IMG/VR virus record: IMGVR_UViG_3300003324_000379
Span: 1-23,675 of that record
Reading direction: 5' to 3' (one strand)
DNA from: a virus
DNA: 23,675 bases
The translations under genes and the position numbers were made by a program. Of the stretch, positions 7,921-13,009 are shown piece by piece. Under the pieces are notes generated by a model that saw only the letters and a list, made by a program, of their open reading frames with translations, had not been told where the DNA came from and searched no databases. The stretch's first letter is position 1. Each line of letters starts with the position of its first letter.

Positions 7921-8028
7921 ATGATGGTAGCGGTGGCGCAAGGCGGGCACAGCGGTTGAAGCCGACCTTCGGGTCGAGGAGATCACTGACTGAGACGCAA
8001 CCGGCGCGGGTAAGGCCGCTACCATCGT
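7921..8028 (+). ncRNA. Candidate structured RNA of about 105 bases, closed by an 11-bp perfect stem
   Basis: GATGGTAGCGG (7923-7933) pairs perfectly with CCGCTACCATC (8016-8026) and can extend by a wobble and an A-T pair. Inside are CGGTTG/CAACCG (7953-7958 with 7998-8003) and CGACC-TTCG-GGTCG (7963-7976). The last is a C(UUCG)G tetraloop hairpin, which favours the plus strand as the transcribed one. A GCGC/GCGC pairing (7936-7939 with 8004-8007) could add a helix. I do not recognise a known class. It lies about 195 bases before the first early gene and could be an independent RNA, a 5' leader or a structured origin. Confidence 0.45.
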
Positions 8029-8072
8029 GCAGAGAGCGCAACGTCGCAACTGCCCGACTGAACACCAGCAAG

Positions 8073-8083
8073 TGACTTAGTCA
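8073..8083. promoter_or_regulatory. Palindrome TGACTTAGTCA, candidate operator
   Basis: This 11-base palindrome shares the nine-base core GACTTAGTC with the site at 5891-5901. It lies upstream of the first early gene, between the candidate structured RNA and the start codon. It is a candidate binding site for a phage regulator, for example the HTH protein at 15682. Confidence 0.35.
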
Positions 8084-8180
8084 TTCAAAAGACCAGTAAC
8101 CGACATACCCAATAGCGGTGATCCGTTCTGATTGTCTTCGCTGCCAGTCGAGCACGATGCGACGTTAGCGTAATGCGCAT

Positions 8181-8200
8181 GTCGAGTCTCAAGCCTCGAC
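8181..8200 (+). promoter_or_regulatory. Hairpin GTCGAG-N8-CTCGAC in the leader of the first early gene
   Basis: The 6-bp arms are perfect. The hairpin ends about 12 bases before the AAAGGAG ribosome site of the 8223 gene. It could stabilise or regulate the 5' end of the early message. Just upstream, GACGTTAGCGTAA (about 8161-8173) resembles one half of the GACGTTAC operator at 11816. Confidence 0.3.
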
Positions 8201-8222
8201 CAAACCTATAAAGGAGAAGACC

Positions 8223-8435
8223 ATGACACGCAAAGACTACATCAAGTTCGCTGATGCGATTACGTATGCAGGCGAGCTTGTCGAAAACGGCACGATCTAC
8301 AACGCGCAGGCGGCGCTGTTCTTCATGCGGTCGGCTATCGCGGAGATTCTCGCTGCAGACAACCCGCGCTTTGACCGTAATCGCTTCACCGCAGCCGCGA
8401 AGGTGCCAGCGCATAACCTGCTTGGAGGAAACTGA
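8223..8435 (+). CDS. Small conserved-looking phage protein, 70 residues
   Basis: The protein begins MTRKDYIKFADAITYAGELV and ends with FDRNRFTAAAKVPAHNLLGGN. It is mostly helical and soluble. The pattern of a KDY start and a FDRxRFxxA end is seen in small early proteins of many tailed phages, but no function is known to me. The start is supported by AAAGGAG seven bases upstream. It is the first gene of the rightward early cluster. Confidence 0.75.
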   Translation: MTRKDYIKFADAITYAGELVENGTIYNAQAALFFMRSAIAEILAADNPRFDRNRFTAAAKVPAHNLLGGN

Positions 8436-8438
8436 CAA

Positions 8439-8711
8439 ATGGGACGTATGGCCGCTGAAGATATGGTAGCGCAAACGGACACACGCACTGCGCTTGCGTG
8501 GCACCTGCAGTCAAATCACTACCCGCCTGTTCCGCTGTCAATGGTCGAACCGAGTCTGCGCGCAATCAAGCAGGCGAACAAGGGCAACTGGAACGCTCGC
8601 GTGCGGTTGCCGGCTGGTGTCTTGTACAAGGGAATGAAGACCGCGCCTGTTCGCGCGATGATCGAGCAGCACCACTTGGACGTCTTTCTCAACCCTGTCG
8701 AGGAGGAGTGA
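8439..8711 (+). CDS. Hypothetical early phage protein, 90 residues
   Basis: This soluble protein has the stretch AIKQANKGNWNARVRLPAGVLYKGMKTAPVRAMIEQHH; an acidic C terminus (NPVEEE) follows. I do not recognise a named domain. A GGAGG lies ten bases before the ATG at 8439; an in-frame ATG three codons later is a weaker alternative. It follows the previous gene by three bases, and its TGA overlaps the ATG of the 23-codon frame by one base (TGATG). Confidence 0.7.
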   Translation: MGRMAAEDMVAQTDTRTALAWHLQSNHYPPVPLSMVEPSLRAIKQANKGNWNARVRLPAGVLYKGMKTAPVRAMIEQHHLDVFLNPVEEE

Positions 8712-8782
8712 TGGCAAGCACGACGCAATCGTATTGGAGATTCGTCGTCGCGAGAACACTCAGCGCGGAGGCTGCTGAATGA
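8711..8782 (+). CDS. Possible 23-residue small protein
   Basis: The frame reads MASTTQSYWRFVVARTLSAE with a short AAE end. It fits exactly between its neighbours: its ATG overlaps the upstream TGA by one base, its TGA overlaps the next ATG by four (ATGA), and GGAGGAG precedes it. Placement rather than composition is the evidence. Its translation could simply keep ribosomes coupled to the next gene. Confidence 0.4.
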   Translation: MASTTQSYWRFVVARTLSAEAAE

Positions 8783-9162
8783 AGATGACGCTGGAACGAA
8801 ACGGGTCGTTCATGGTGAACGACAAGGCGGAGGATCACGCGCAGTGCGGCTTCCGTCGCGGCGACAGGCAGGTGTTCTTCGAGGTCGTGATCGAGTCAGA
8901 CTCGGCGTGCCTCGACGAGAACGGCTTCATCCTCGACAACAACGAGGTGCAGCATTACTTCGACAGGACGTACTCCGACGTCGAGGTATTTCAGTCATGC
9001 GAGTCCATCGCCATCCGCGCGATTGACGACCTGCGTGAGATCATGGGCTATGATCGGGTCTTCTCGATCCGCTGCACGATCAAGCCGGGGACGCATGCAG
9101 GGATCACGGCGGAGAAGTGTTTTCAATGCAGGATCGACTCAAACCCAGGAGGGCAATCATGA
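8779..9162 (+). CDS. Hypothetical protein with a weak T-fold (QueD-like) pattern, 127 residues
   Basis: The central part (VFFEVVIESDSACLDENGFILDNNEVQHYF, then SCESIAIRAIDDLREI and VFSIRCTIKPG) follows the order strand, D-x-x-G-F-I-x-D-N, helix, S-C-E-x-I-A helix, strand. This is seen in 6-pyruvoyl-tetrahydropterin synthase/QueD-type T-fold proteins and their phage relatives. The zinc-binding histidine motif of active QueD is not visible, so catalysis is doubtful. The start is in an ATGA overlap. The assignment is a pattern-level inference only. Confidence 0.65.
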   Translation: MKMTLERNGSFMVNDKAEDHAQCGFRRGDRQVFFEVVIESDSACLDENGFILDNNEVQHYFDRTYSDVEVFQSCESIAIRAIDDLREIMGYDRVFSIRCTIKPGTHAGITAEKCFQCRIDSNPGGQS

Positions 9163-9410
9163 AGGTAGTAAAAAATCCATCACCGCCACCACCGCCACCA
9201 CCGCCAGTAACCTACGACATTCTCGGTCTAACTGAGAACGAGTTTGCGTTGATGACGGCTATCGCTGGCGCGGCTTTGGACGAAACTCGCGGTAGAGACG
9301 AGCGTGGTGTTGTGAAAAAGCTATTTAACGGTCTAGCTACGCAGTGGACGCCCTGGACTGCACCGGGATCAATGTCGCATAACGTTTACAAGATTCTGCG
9401 TAGATGCTAG
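9159..9410 (+). CDS. Small protein with an N-terminal polyproline tract, 83 residues
   Basis: The ATG at 9159 overlaps the previous stop (ATGA) and follows GGAGGG. The upstream in-frame ATG at 9117 lies inside the preceding gene and lacks a ribosome site. The protein starts MKVVKNPSPPPPPPPPVTYD; the eight consecutive prolines come from CCACCG-type codons. The rest is a compact soluble segment (ILGLTENEFALMTAIAGAALDE, then GRDERGVVKKLFNGLA). LTENEFALM-like helices occur in small phage proteins of unknown role. Eight prolines would normally slow ribosomes and need EF-P. Confidence 0.7.
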   Translation: MKVVKNPSPPPPPPPPVTYDILGLTENEFALMTAIAGAALDETRGRDERGVVKKLFNGLATQWTPWTAPGSMSHNVYKILRRC

Positions 9411-9420
9411 CAAGAGGAAA

Positions 9421-9509
9421 GTCGGGCTAGGCATTGGTCAGTAGGCAATGAGGTCGGGCGCAACGCGATGCGATAGAGCGCCACTTCGCCAACCCTCTAC
9501 CTAGCCGAC
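9421..9509 (+). ncRNA. Candidate structured RNA, 89 bases
   Basis: GTCGGgCTAGG (9421-9431) pairs with CCTAGCCGAC (9500-9509) as ten pairs with one bulged G. Inside are CATTG/CAATG (9432-9436 with 9446-9450) stacked directly on the closing stem, and GGCGC/GCGCC (9457-9461 with 9478-9482). The shape is a multi-branched closed RNA. It does not fit a tRNA because no T-loop motif is present. The function is unknown; it lies six bases from the tRNA-like element. Confidence 0.4.
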
Positions 9510-9514
9510 ATCAC

Positions 9515-9576
9515 GAGCGATGCTGGGTGCCCCGAGGTCGCGGCTCGGAGGGTGGGTTCAAATCCCACTGTCGCTC
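9515..9576 (+). tRNA. tRNA-like element with a single internal arm (possible anticodon CGC)
   Basis: The acceptor stem GAGCGAT/GTCGCTC (7 pairs, one wobble) and T arm GTGGG-TTCAAAT-CCCAC are excellent. Between them are only about 30 bases instead of the usual 43 or so: a 10-base linker, one hairpin CCGAG-GTCGCGG-CTCGG (9532-9548), and two or three bases. The seven-base loop has T at position 33 and G at 37, giving anticodon CGC (Ala) if read as an anticodon arm; the D arm would then be missing. It could equally be a tRNA-like structure used for processing or regulation. It has the same architecture as 19473-19533. Confidence 0.5.
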
Positions 9577-9602
9577 ATTTTCATTCACGCTCGGAGGAGC
9601 TA

Positions 9603-9827
9603 ATGCACTACGACAACCGCAGCAACACGCCCGAGAAGCTCGCACGCCGCATCGCGAAGCAGGTTCGCTATCAAGACCGCAAGCGGCACCGTGATCGCCA
9701 GCAGCACGGCCGCTACGAGAACCTGTGGCGGATGGCGAACGGCGTCGTGACACACGACGACAGCCGCTCGCCGGCTGCGTCGACGTACCTGGGCCACAAG
9801 GCAGTGAACACCATCGGGAGGAAGTAG
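9603..9827 (+). CDS. Small, very basic protein, 74 residues
   Basis: The ATG at 9603 follows GGAGGAG at ideal distance; the open frame further upstream runs through the tRNA-like element and is not used. The N-terminal half is rich in Arg/Lys (KLARRIAKQVRYQDRKRHRDRQQHGRYENLWRMANG), which suggests nucleic-acid binding. The second half is plain. I recognise no family. Its TAG overlaps the next GTG start by one base (TAGTG). Confidence 0.6.
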   Translation: MHYDNRSNTPEKLARRIAKQVRYQDRKRHRDRQQHGRYENLWRMANGVVTHDDSRSPAASTYLGHKAVNTIGRK

Positions 9828-10051
9828 TGACGAAGGAGACAAAGATCGAGCGTTATCGTCGGCTTCTCGGTGTGGCGTTGTTTGGCAAAACACCGAAGCT
9901 ACACCGGAACGCTGCACGACACGCATATCACAAGGCATTCTCGCGCAAAGATCGCAACAGACTGCTCGACCGTCACGGCATGTCGCGCACCGGACGCCAG
10001 TGGCGGCACTTACGCAAGGCGCTACAACGCGCCGAGAGGGGAGCGATATGA
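9827..10051 (+). CDS. Small, very basic protein, 74 residues
   Basis: Translation starts at GTG 9827, with GGGAGGA five to six bases upstream and a one-base overlap with the previous stop. The protein (VTKETKIERYRRLLGVALFG, then KLHRNAARHAYHKAFSRKDRNRLLDRHGMSRTGRQWRHLRKALQRAERGAI) is highly Arg/His rich. It contains no acidic cluster apart from the first residues. It probably binds DNA or RNA, or is a charged accessory protein. I recognise no family. Confidence 0.65.
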   Translation: MTKETKIERYRRLLGVALFGKTPKLHRNAARHAYHKAFSRKDRNRLLDRHGMSRTGRQWRHLRKALQRAERGAI

Positions 10052-10227
10052 GATCAGAAGAGACGCAGCGCGAGACGTACGCGTTGCCAAACGGAGATAC
10101 GATCATTATCACCTATCGCGCTATATTCACATCATTTGGTTTAGGTAATGCGCGGTGGTCGGCAACGATTGATAGCGTGGAGCTTGTCACCAAGAAGCAG
10201 GTGTTACTTCCGAGGGTGACTACATGA
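10048..10227 (+). CDS. Hypothetical beta-rich small protein, 59 residues
   Basis: The start is ATGA-overlapped at 10048, after GAGGGGAGCG. The protein reads MRSEETQRETYALPNGDTII and continues as alternating strands (ITYRAIFTSFG, ARWSATIDSVELVTKKQVL). No known motif is seen. Its tight coupling on both sides (ATGA at each end) supports a real gene. Confidence 0.6.
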   Translation: MRSEETQRETYALPNGDTIIITYRAIFTSFGLGNARWSATIDSVELVTKKQVLLPRVTT

Positions 10228-10421
10228 TCCACGTCACGGAACTGAAGACAGGCACGCGTGTCAGGCTGTGTACCGGCTGGTATATGACGTTGCAGGACGG
10301 ACAGCCACACCCGTTGATGCGCAACACCTCGATGGGTCCGATCTACACCAAATGGATTGACCAAGCGAACGTCGGCGGCGAATGGACTGCTGTCGACCAC
10401 ACACGCAAGGAGCCAACGTGA
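10224..10421 (+). CDS. Hypothetical protein, 65 residues
   Basis: The protein opens MIHVTELKTGTRVRLCTGWYMTL, a small beta-barrel-like pattern (LKxGTRVRL) seen in phage proteins that tune promoter or translation environments, but no function can be assigned. The ATGA overlap sets the start. A GTGA overlap joins it to the membrane protein that follows. Confidence 0.65.
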   Translation: MIHVTELKTGTRVRLCTGWYMTLQDGQPHPLMRNTSMGPIYTKWIDQANVGGEWTAVDHTRKEPT

Positions 10422-10588
10422 ACCACGTCAAGGCTTTTATCGCGACGATTGTCGTCCTCAGCTTTCTTATTTTCTTGGCAGCTTTATATCCATCCATCCT
10501 GGGTTGGGGGCTGTTGATACTCGGTGCAGGATTGTGTACATTCATGCTCTATCTGTCGTTTCTAAACTACTTCGACAGAGGTTTCTAG
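10418..10588 (+). CDS. Small membrane protein with two transmembrane segments, 56 residues
   Basis: Translation starts at GTG 10418 (GTGA overlap) with GGAG five bases upstream. Two hydrophobic stretches, KAFIATIVVLSFLIFLAALY and ILGWGLLILGAGLCTFMLYL, are separated by a few residues, giving a helical hairpin. The tail NYFDRGF is short. The protein probably sits in the inner membrane. The location among early genes makes a holin role unlikely but not impossible. Confidence 0.65.
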   Translation: MNHVKAFIATIVVLSFLIFLAALYPSILGWGLLILGAGLCTFMLYLSFLNYFDRGF

Positions 10589-10589
10589 C

Positions 10590-10931
10590 TTGCTTAAGAA
10601 CACCCCACGTTACGTCATCGGGTCGGGCGACGAGACGTACGAGTTTCCTATCGTCCGTGATGGCAGCACAAACCCACGAGCGGTTGTCGCGGTAAACGCG
10701 CCGTCGTTTGCGTTCGCCCTCGGCGCGGCGTTGGATTGGGCCAAGGCATTCACCAAGAGCGAGCAGGCAGCCGGTGGTGACGCCAAGGACGTCTTTTACC
10801 CGCAGGTGCGGTACAACCATAGCTCGACGCCAGATCGTAGGCTGGTGAAACGTATAGCCGGCGGCATGGCGTGGGCAGAGAACGAGAGTACCGGCGCCTG
10901 GCTGCCGCTCGCAGTCCTGGGGGCGGTATGA
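10590..10931 (+). CDS. Hypothetical protein, 113 residues
   Basis: The frame starts at TTG 10590 with AGAGG nine bases upstream. The protein contains GDETYEFPIVRDGSTNPRAV, NAPSFAFALGAALDWAKAFT and a C-terminal WAENESTGAWLPLAVLGAV. It is soluble, mixed alpha/beta, with no motif I know. The stop overlaps the ATG of the metallopeptidase by four bases. Confidence 0.6.
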   Translation: MLKNTPRYVIGSGDETYEFPIVRDGSTNPRAVVAVNAPSFAFALGAALDWAKAFTKSEQAAGGDAKDVFYPQVRYNHSSTPDRRLVKRIAGGMAWAENESTGAWLPLAVLGAV

Positions 10932-11248
10932 GAGTGAGAGATGCACAACGCAGCAAGCTGTACAAGGCCGAAAACGTCCTGCGGCTGCGCACGTTGGGCC
11001 ATCGAGACTTTCACTCTATCGCGGAGATTGCAATCTACGTCTCGGCGCTCATGATCGAGCCTTGGTTTCAAAAGAAGTTTGGAAAGATCGCGATCCCGAG
11101 GGTAGAAAAGGGACGGGGCAGTAACGCGACGCAGTCTCGGATGCGTATCGCCTCTTGGGGCTATGACAAGATGGTGGTGCTGCATGAGCTTGCACACGTC
11201 ATCGTCCGCAGTACGATGTCGCCTTGGCCTCCGGCGTGTTGCTTATAA
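10928..11248 (+). CDS. Zinc metallopeptidase, N-terminal part (reading frame interrupted)
   Basis: The start is ATG 10928 (ATGA overlap). The protein opens MRVRDAQRSKLYKAENVLR and reaches the zinc-binding helix VVLHELAHVIV (HExxH, about residues 80-91). This is a pattern of small phage and actinobacterial metallopeptidases that need a third ligand in a following HGxxF motif. Here the frame meets TAA at 11246-11248 before that motif. The missing motif HGREFAAVML appears at 11299 in another frame. Residues after about 103 (CCL) therefore come from inserted DNA. Either the gene is broken, or the insert is removed or bypassed. It probably cannot be active as translated from this frame alone. Confidence 0.7.
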   Translation: MRVRDAQRSKLYKAENVLRLRTLGHRDFHSIAEIAIYVSALMIEPWFQKKFGKIAIPRVEKGRGSNATQSRMRIASWGYDKMVVLHELAHVIVRSTMSPWPPACCL

Positions 11249-11298
11249 AGACATCCCTGTCCTATATAAGCAACATAGAGTGCTTATAAGCAACCGCT
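11237..11298 (+). other. 62-base palindrome-rich insert interrupting the metallopeptidase
   Basis: Omitting these bases joins CCG-GCG to CAT-GGC and restores a frame reading PWPPAHGREF, which is what the family needs. The exact edges are inferred. The insert contains GTTGCTTATA and TATAAGCAAC as a perfect 10-bp hairpin (arms about 11238-11247 and 11265-11274). It also carries the self-complementary TGCTTATAAGCA at 11281-11292. TGCTTATAA occurs at both ends, each time in the local reading frame. Its length is not a multiple of three, and stops occur in both relevant frames. It is too short for a group I intron or intein. Confidence 0.6.
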
Positions 11299-11496
11299 CA
11301 TGGCCGCGAGTTTGCGGCGGTGATGCTGAAGCTGGTTGAGCACGAGATTGGTAAGGAGCAGGCGCGTGAACTACGTGAGTCGTTCGTACGGCATGGCGTC
11401 AAGTATCGCGCGAAGAAGACGCTGTCACCCGAGACGCTGGCGCGGCTGCGAGAGCGTGGCAGACAGCTACAGGAGCAGAGGAGGCTCAATGCTTAA
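11290..11496 (+). pseudogene. C-terminal part of the interrupted metallopeptidase
   Basis: After TAA at 11287 the frame is open as ATAHGREFAAVMLKLVEHEIG and continues to RLRERGRQLQEQRRLNA. HGREF supplies the third zinc ligand of the HExxH family, and the helix AAVMLKLVEHEIG matches the downstream helix of such enzymes. No good start codon with a ribosome site exists at its head (GTG-ATG at 11320 would omit the histidine). As a separate product it would lack HExxH. The TAA overlaps the next ATG by eight bases (ATGCTTAA). Confidence 0.55.
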
Positions 11497-11806
11497 GATA
11501 ACGAAAAACGAAGCAAACTTTCAAGTGAGAAGCACAAAAATTTATAGGGCGACGTTCAACAACGGAGCACTTGAAGAGACGTTCTACGCCGCTGACGACG
11601 ATCACGCGTCACGCGTAGCGCACGAGATAGCCGCACGCAACCAGATCACGTTCGACGCGGTGCAGCTTGCAGCGGAGAAGACAGAAGACGGCGGCAACAT
11701 CTATCCGCGCGCTGGCGTTGCTGACGTAGGTTTCGAGACTGACGTGATCGGTCGCGAGGTAGAGCTTGAGGTGGAGCGTAACTGGCCTGAGCCGCGCTGC
11801 ACTTGA
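11489..11806 (+). CDS. Hypothetical protein, 105 residues
   Basis: The ATG at 11489 is preceded by AGGAGG at ideal spacing. The protein MLKITKNEANFQVRSTKIY is followed by ATFNNGALEETFYAADDDHASRVAHEIAARN, reminiscent of small phage proteins that start with a two-strand unit and a DxxxA helix. The C-terminal part is acidic (VGFETDVIGREVELEVERNW). The function is unknown. Its stop codon is embedded in the -35 box of the promoter that follows. Confidence 0.65.
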   Translation: MLKITKNEANFQVRSTKIYRATFNNGALEETFYAADDDHASRVAHEIAARNQITFDAVQLAAEKTEDGGNIYPRAGVADVGFETDVIGREVELEVERNWPEPRCT

Positions 11807-11832
11807 CAGGACTGTGACGTTACGGTAACGTC
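11803..11832 (+). promoter_or_regulatory. Sigma-70-type promoter with overlapping palindromic operator
   Basis: TTGACA (11803-11808), a 17-base spacer, and TAACGT (11826-11831) form a plausible promoter with a perfect -35 and a TAnnnT -10. GACGTTAC-G-GTAACGTC (11816-11832) is a perfect 8-bp-arm palindrome covering the distal spacer and the whole -10, so a bound repressor would block polymerase. The next ATG is at 11873. Confidence 0.55.
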
Positions 11833-11872
11833 CAGGTTGCACAAAAACCGCTACACAAAATGAGAGGAGATC

Positions 11873-12358
11873 ATGGCTACACAGACAGTAAAGGCGACCG
11901 TCAAGGTTGCTAACGTCCCGCTACGCGGGAAGATGAAGAAGGTCATTCGTGACGAGGCAAAGGCGCTGGCGCTGGTAGGCGGGCAGTTCGTGACGAATGG
12001 CAAAATCGTCAAGGAACTCACTACGGAAGACGGCGGCTACGAGGACGTGGTGGTCGTCTGCAAGAGTCCTGGGCATTGCGCGGTAGGCGCGCTGATGTAC
12101 GCCGCTGGTATCCCGAACAAGACGATCAGACTATATCAGGATAGCGCCGTCTCTAGCGGGGTTGCACGCAGGATACGTCAAAAGATGTTTGACACCTATC
12201 ATATTGATCCGACCGATGAGGGTGAGATCATCAGCGCCAACGATTCCATTGGTGAGGGATTAACAGTCTCCAGCTACACGGACTCCGTGCAGACTCGGCT
12301 GGAGACTGTGTTGAAAACCATCGACTCGCTACCGAAGCGGAAACGCTTTCGCCCGTGA
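11873..12358 (+). CDS. Hypothetical early protein, 161 residues
   Basis: The ATG follows GAGGAG and is the first gene after the palindrome-regulated promoter. The N terminus MATQTVKATVKVANVPLRGK is basic. The middle has CKSPGHCAVGALMYAAGIPN, and the second half carries IISANDSIGEG. A Cys/His followed by A-V-G-A-L and a later N-D is reminiscent of a widespread actinophage family of unknown function (DUF6197-like), but the match is weak. The C terminus is basic (LPKRKRFRP). Confidence 0.7.
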   Translation: MATQTVKATVKVANVPLRGKMKKVIRDEAKALALVGGQFVTNGKIVKELTTEDGGYEDVVVVCKSPGHCAVGALMYAAGIPNKTIRLYQDSAVSSGVARRIRQKMFDTYHIDPTDEGEIISANDSIGEGLTVSSYTDSVQTRLETVLKTIDSLPKRKRFRP

Positions 12359-12603
12359 AACAGAGGGAACGCAGTAACCGTTACATCGACATCGTAATCC
12401 GCGTGCCGGTTGAGATAGCGCCGGCGCTGCGGAGTGCGGTCGAGGAAGTAAGTACGATAGTTGGCACGCGACTGGAGAGCCCGCAGGGCTTTGCCAGGGA
12501 GCAGGCGCTAACGGATGCGGCGGAAGCGTTGCTTATCGTCCGCAAGGCAGTTTACTCGAAAATCCCCAAGGAGGATACACATTATGGCCGACAGCAATCC
12601 TGA
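12355..12603 (+). CDS. Hypothetical protein, 82 residues
   Basis: The GTG start at 12355 lies in a GTGA overlap with the previous stop. The protein has a strand IDIVIRVPVEIAPAL followed by helices (RSAVEEVSTIVGTRL, FAREQALTDAAEALLIVRKAV). No known motif is visible. Its last 20 bases overlap the next gene, whose ribosome site GGAGG lies inside it. Confidence 0.6.
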   Translation: MKQRERSNRYIDIVIRVPVEIAPALRSAVEEVSTIVGTRLESPQGFAREQALTDAAEALLIVRKAVYSKIPKEDTHYGRQQS

Positions 12604-13009
12604 ACCACCTGTTGCGCGCATCGTGAAGCCCGGTCCACGTTCATTGACAGAGACGGAGCAGGTGATTCGCGACCTGAAGGAAAGTATTCGCTACAGCAGT
12701 TCGCTCGCGGAACGTCGTCGTATTGATCGCGCCGTGTCGATCCTCGAATCGAATCGCGCAAAGATCGACGGACCTACCAAGCCGGCAGAGCCGGAGTCAC
12801 TGCACATCGAGATGCCCATCGAGACGGGGGAGAAGCTTCTCGCGTTACTCGGGAAGATTCGCTCGGCAGATGGATTCAATCCCTTGTTCCGTGCGCTGAA
12901 TGCGGCAGGCGTCAATCGTCCTGCGATTCACGTCGACTTCGTTGGCTCGGGCGTTCTGCGCGTCGAGACGGCGAAGGAGTATCGCGAACGTACGGGGCTG
13001 TCGTTGTGA
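12584..13009 (+). CDS. Hypothetical protein, 141 residues
   Basis: ATG 12584 (MADSNPEPPVARIV) is preceded by AAGGAGG at suitable distance; the longer frame upstream is not needed. The protein has a charged helical middle (VIRDLKESIRYSSSLAERRRIDRAVSILESNRAK). It then has a mixed segment (EMPIETGEKLLALLGKI, VDFVGSGVLRVETAKEYRERTG). I recognise no family. The GTGA overlap joins it to the HD hydrolase. Confidence 0.65.
   Translation: MADSNPEPPVARIVKPGPRSLTETEQVIRDLKESIRYSSSLAERRRIDRAVSILESNRAKIDGPTKPAEPESLHIEMPIETGEKLLALLGKIRSADGFNPLFRALNAAGVNRPAIHVDFVGSGVLRVETAKEYRERTGLSL

Larger units (their letters stand above)
7127..8222. other. Divergent intergenic region, about 1.1 kb, no convincing gene
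   Basis: Minus-strand packaging/tail genes point left and early genes point right from this gap, so promoters for both directions, and possibly a replication origin, are expected here. The left half (about 7320-7720) is AT-rich and packed with short repeats and palindromes. The right half (about 7790-8030) is GC-rich and full of inverted repeats. A 114-codon frame on the plus strand (7448-7792) has a TTG start without a ribosome site and runs through the repeats, so I do not call it. Individual elements are listed separately. Confidence 0.6.
9411..9602 (+). other. Noncoding gap with two RNA-like structures
   Basis: This 192-base gap breaks the otherwise overlapping early genes. It contains a closed structured segment (9421-9509) and a tRNA-like element (9515-9576), followed by the GGAGGAG ribosome site of the next gene. 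No coding frame is convincing. Confidence 0.6.

Noticed and set aside
8085-8504. 139-codon minus-strand frame
   Set aside because: It lies opposite the well-supported genes at 8223 and 8439 that have ribosome sites; it looks like a shadow frame.
9117-9158. Upstream ATG extension of the polyproline protein
   Set aside because: It lies inside the preceding gene and has no ribosome site, while ATG 9159 has GGAGGG and an ATGA overlap.
9600-10112. 170-codon minus-strand frame
   Set aside because: It is antisense to three coupled plus-strand genes; Arg- and Val-rich shadow of basic proteins.
11237-11298. Simple programmed frameshift joining the two metallopeptidase parts
   Set aside because: The downstream frame itself contains TAA at 11287, so a single frameshift anywhere before it cannot reach HGREF.
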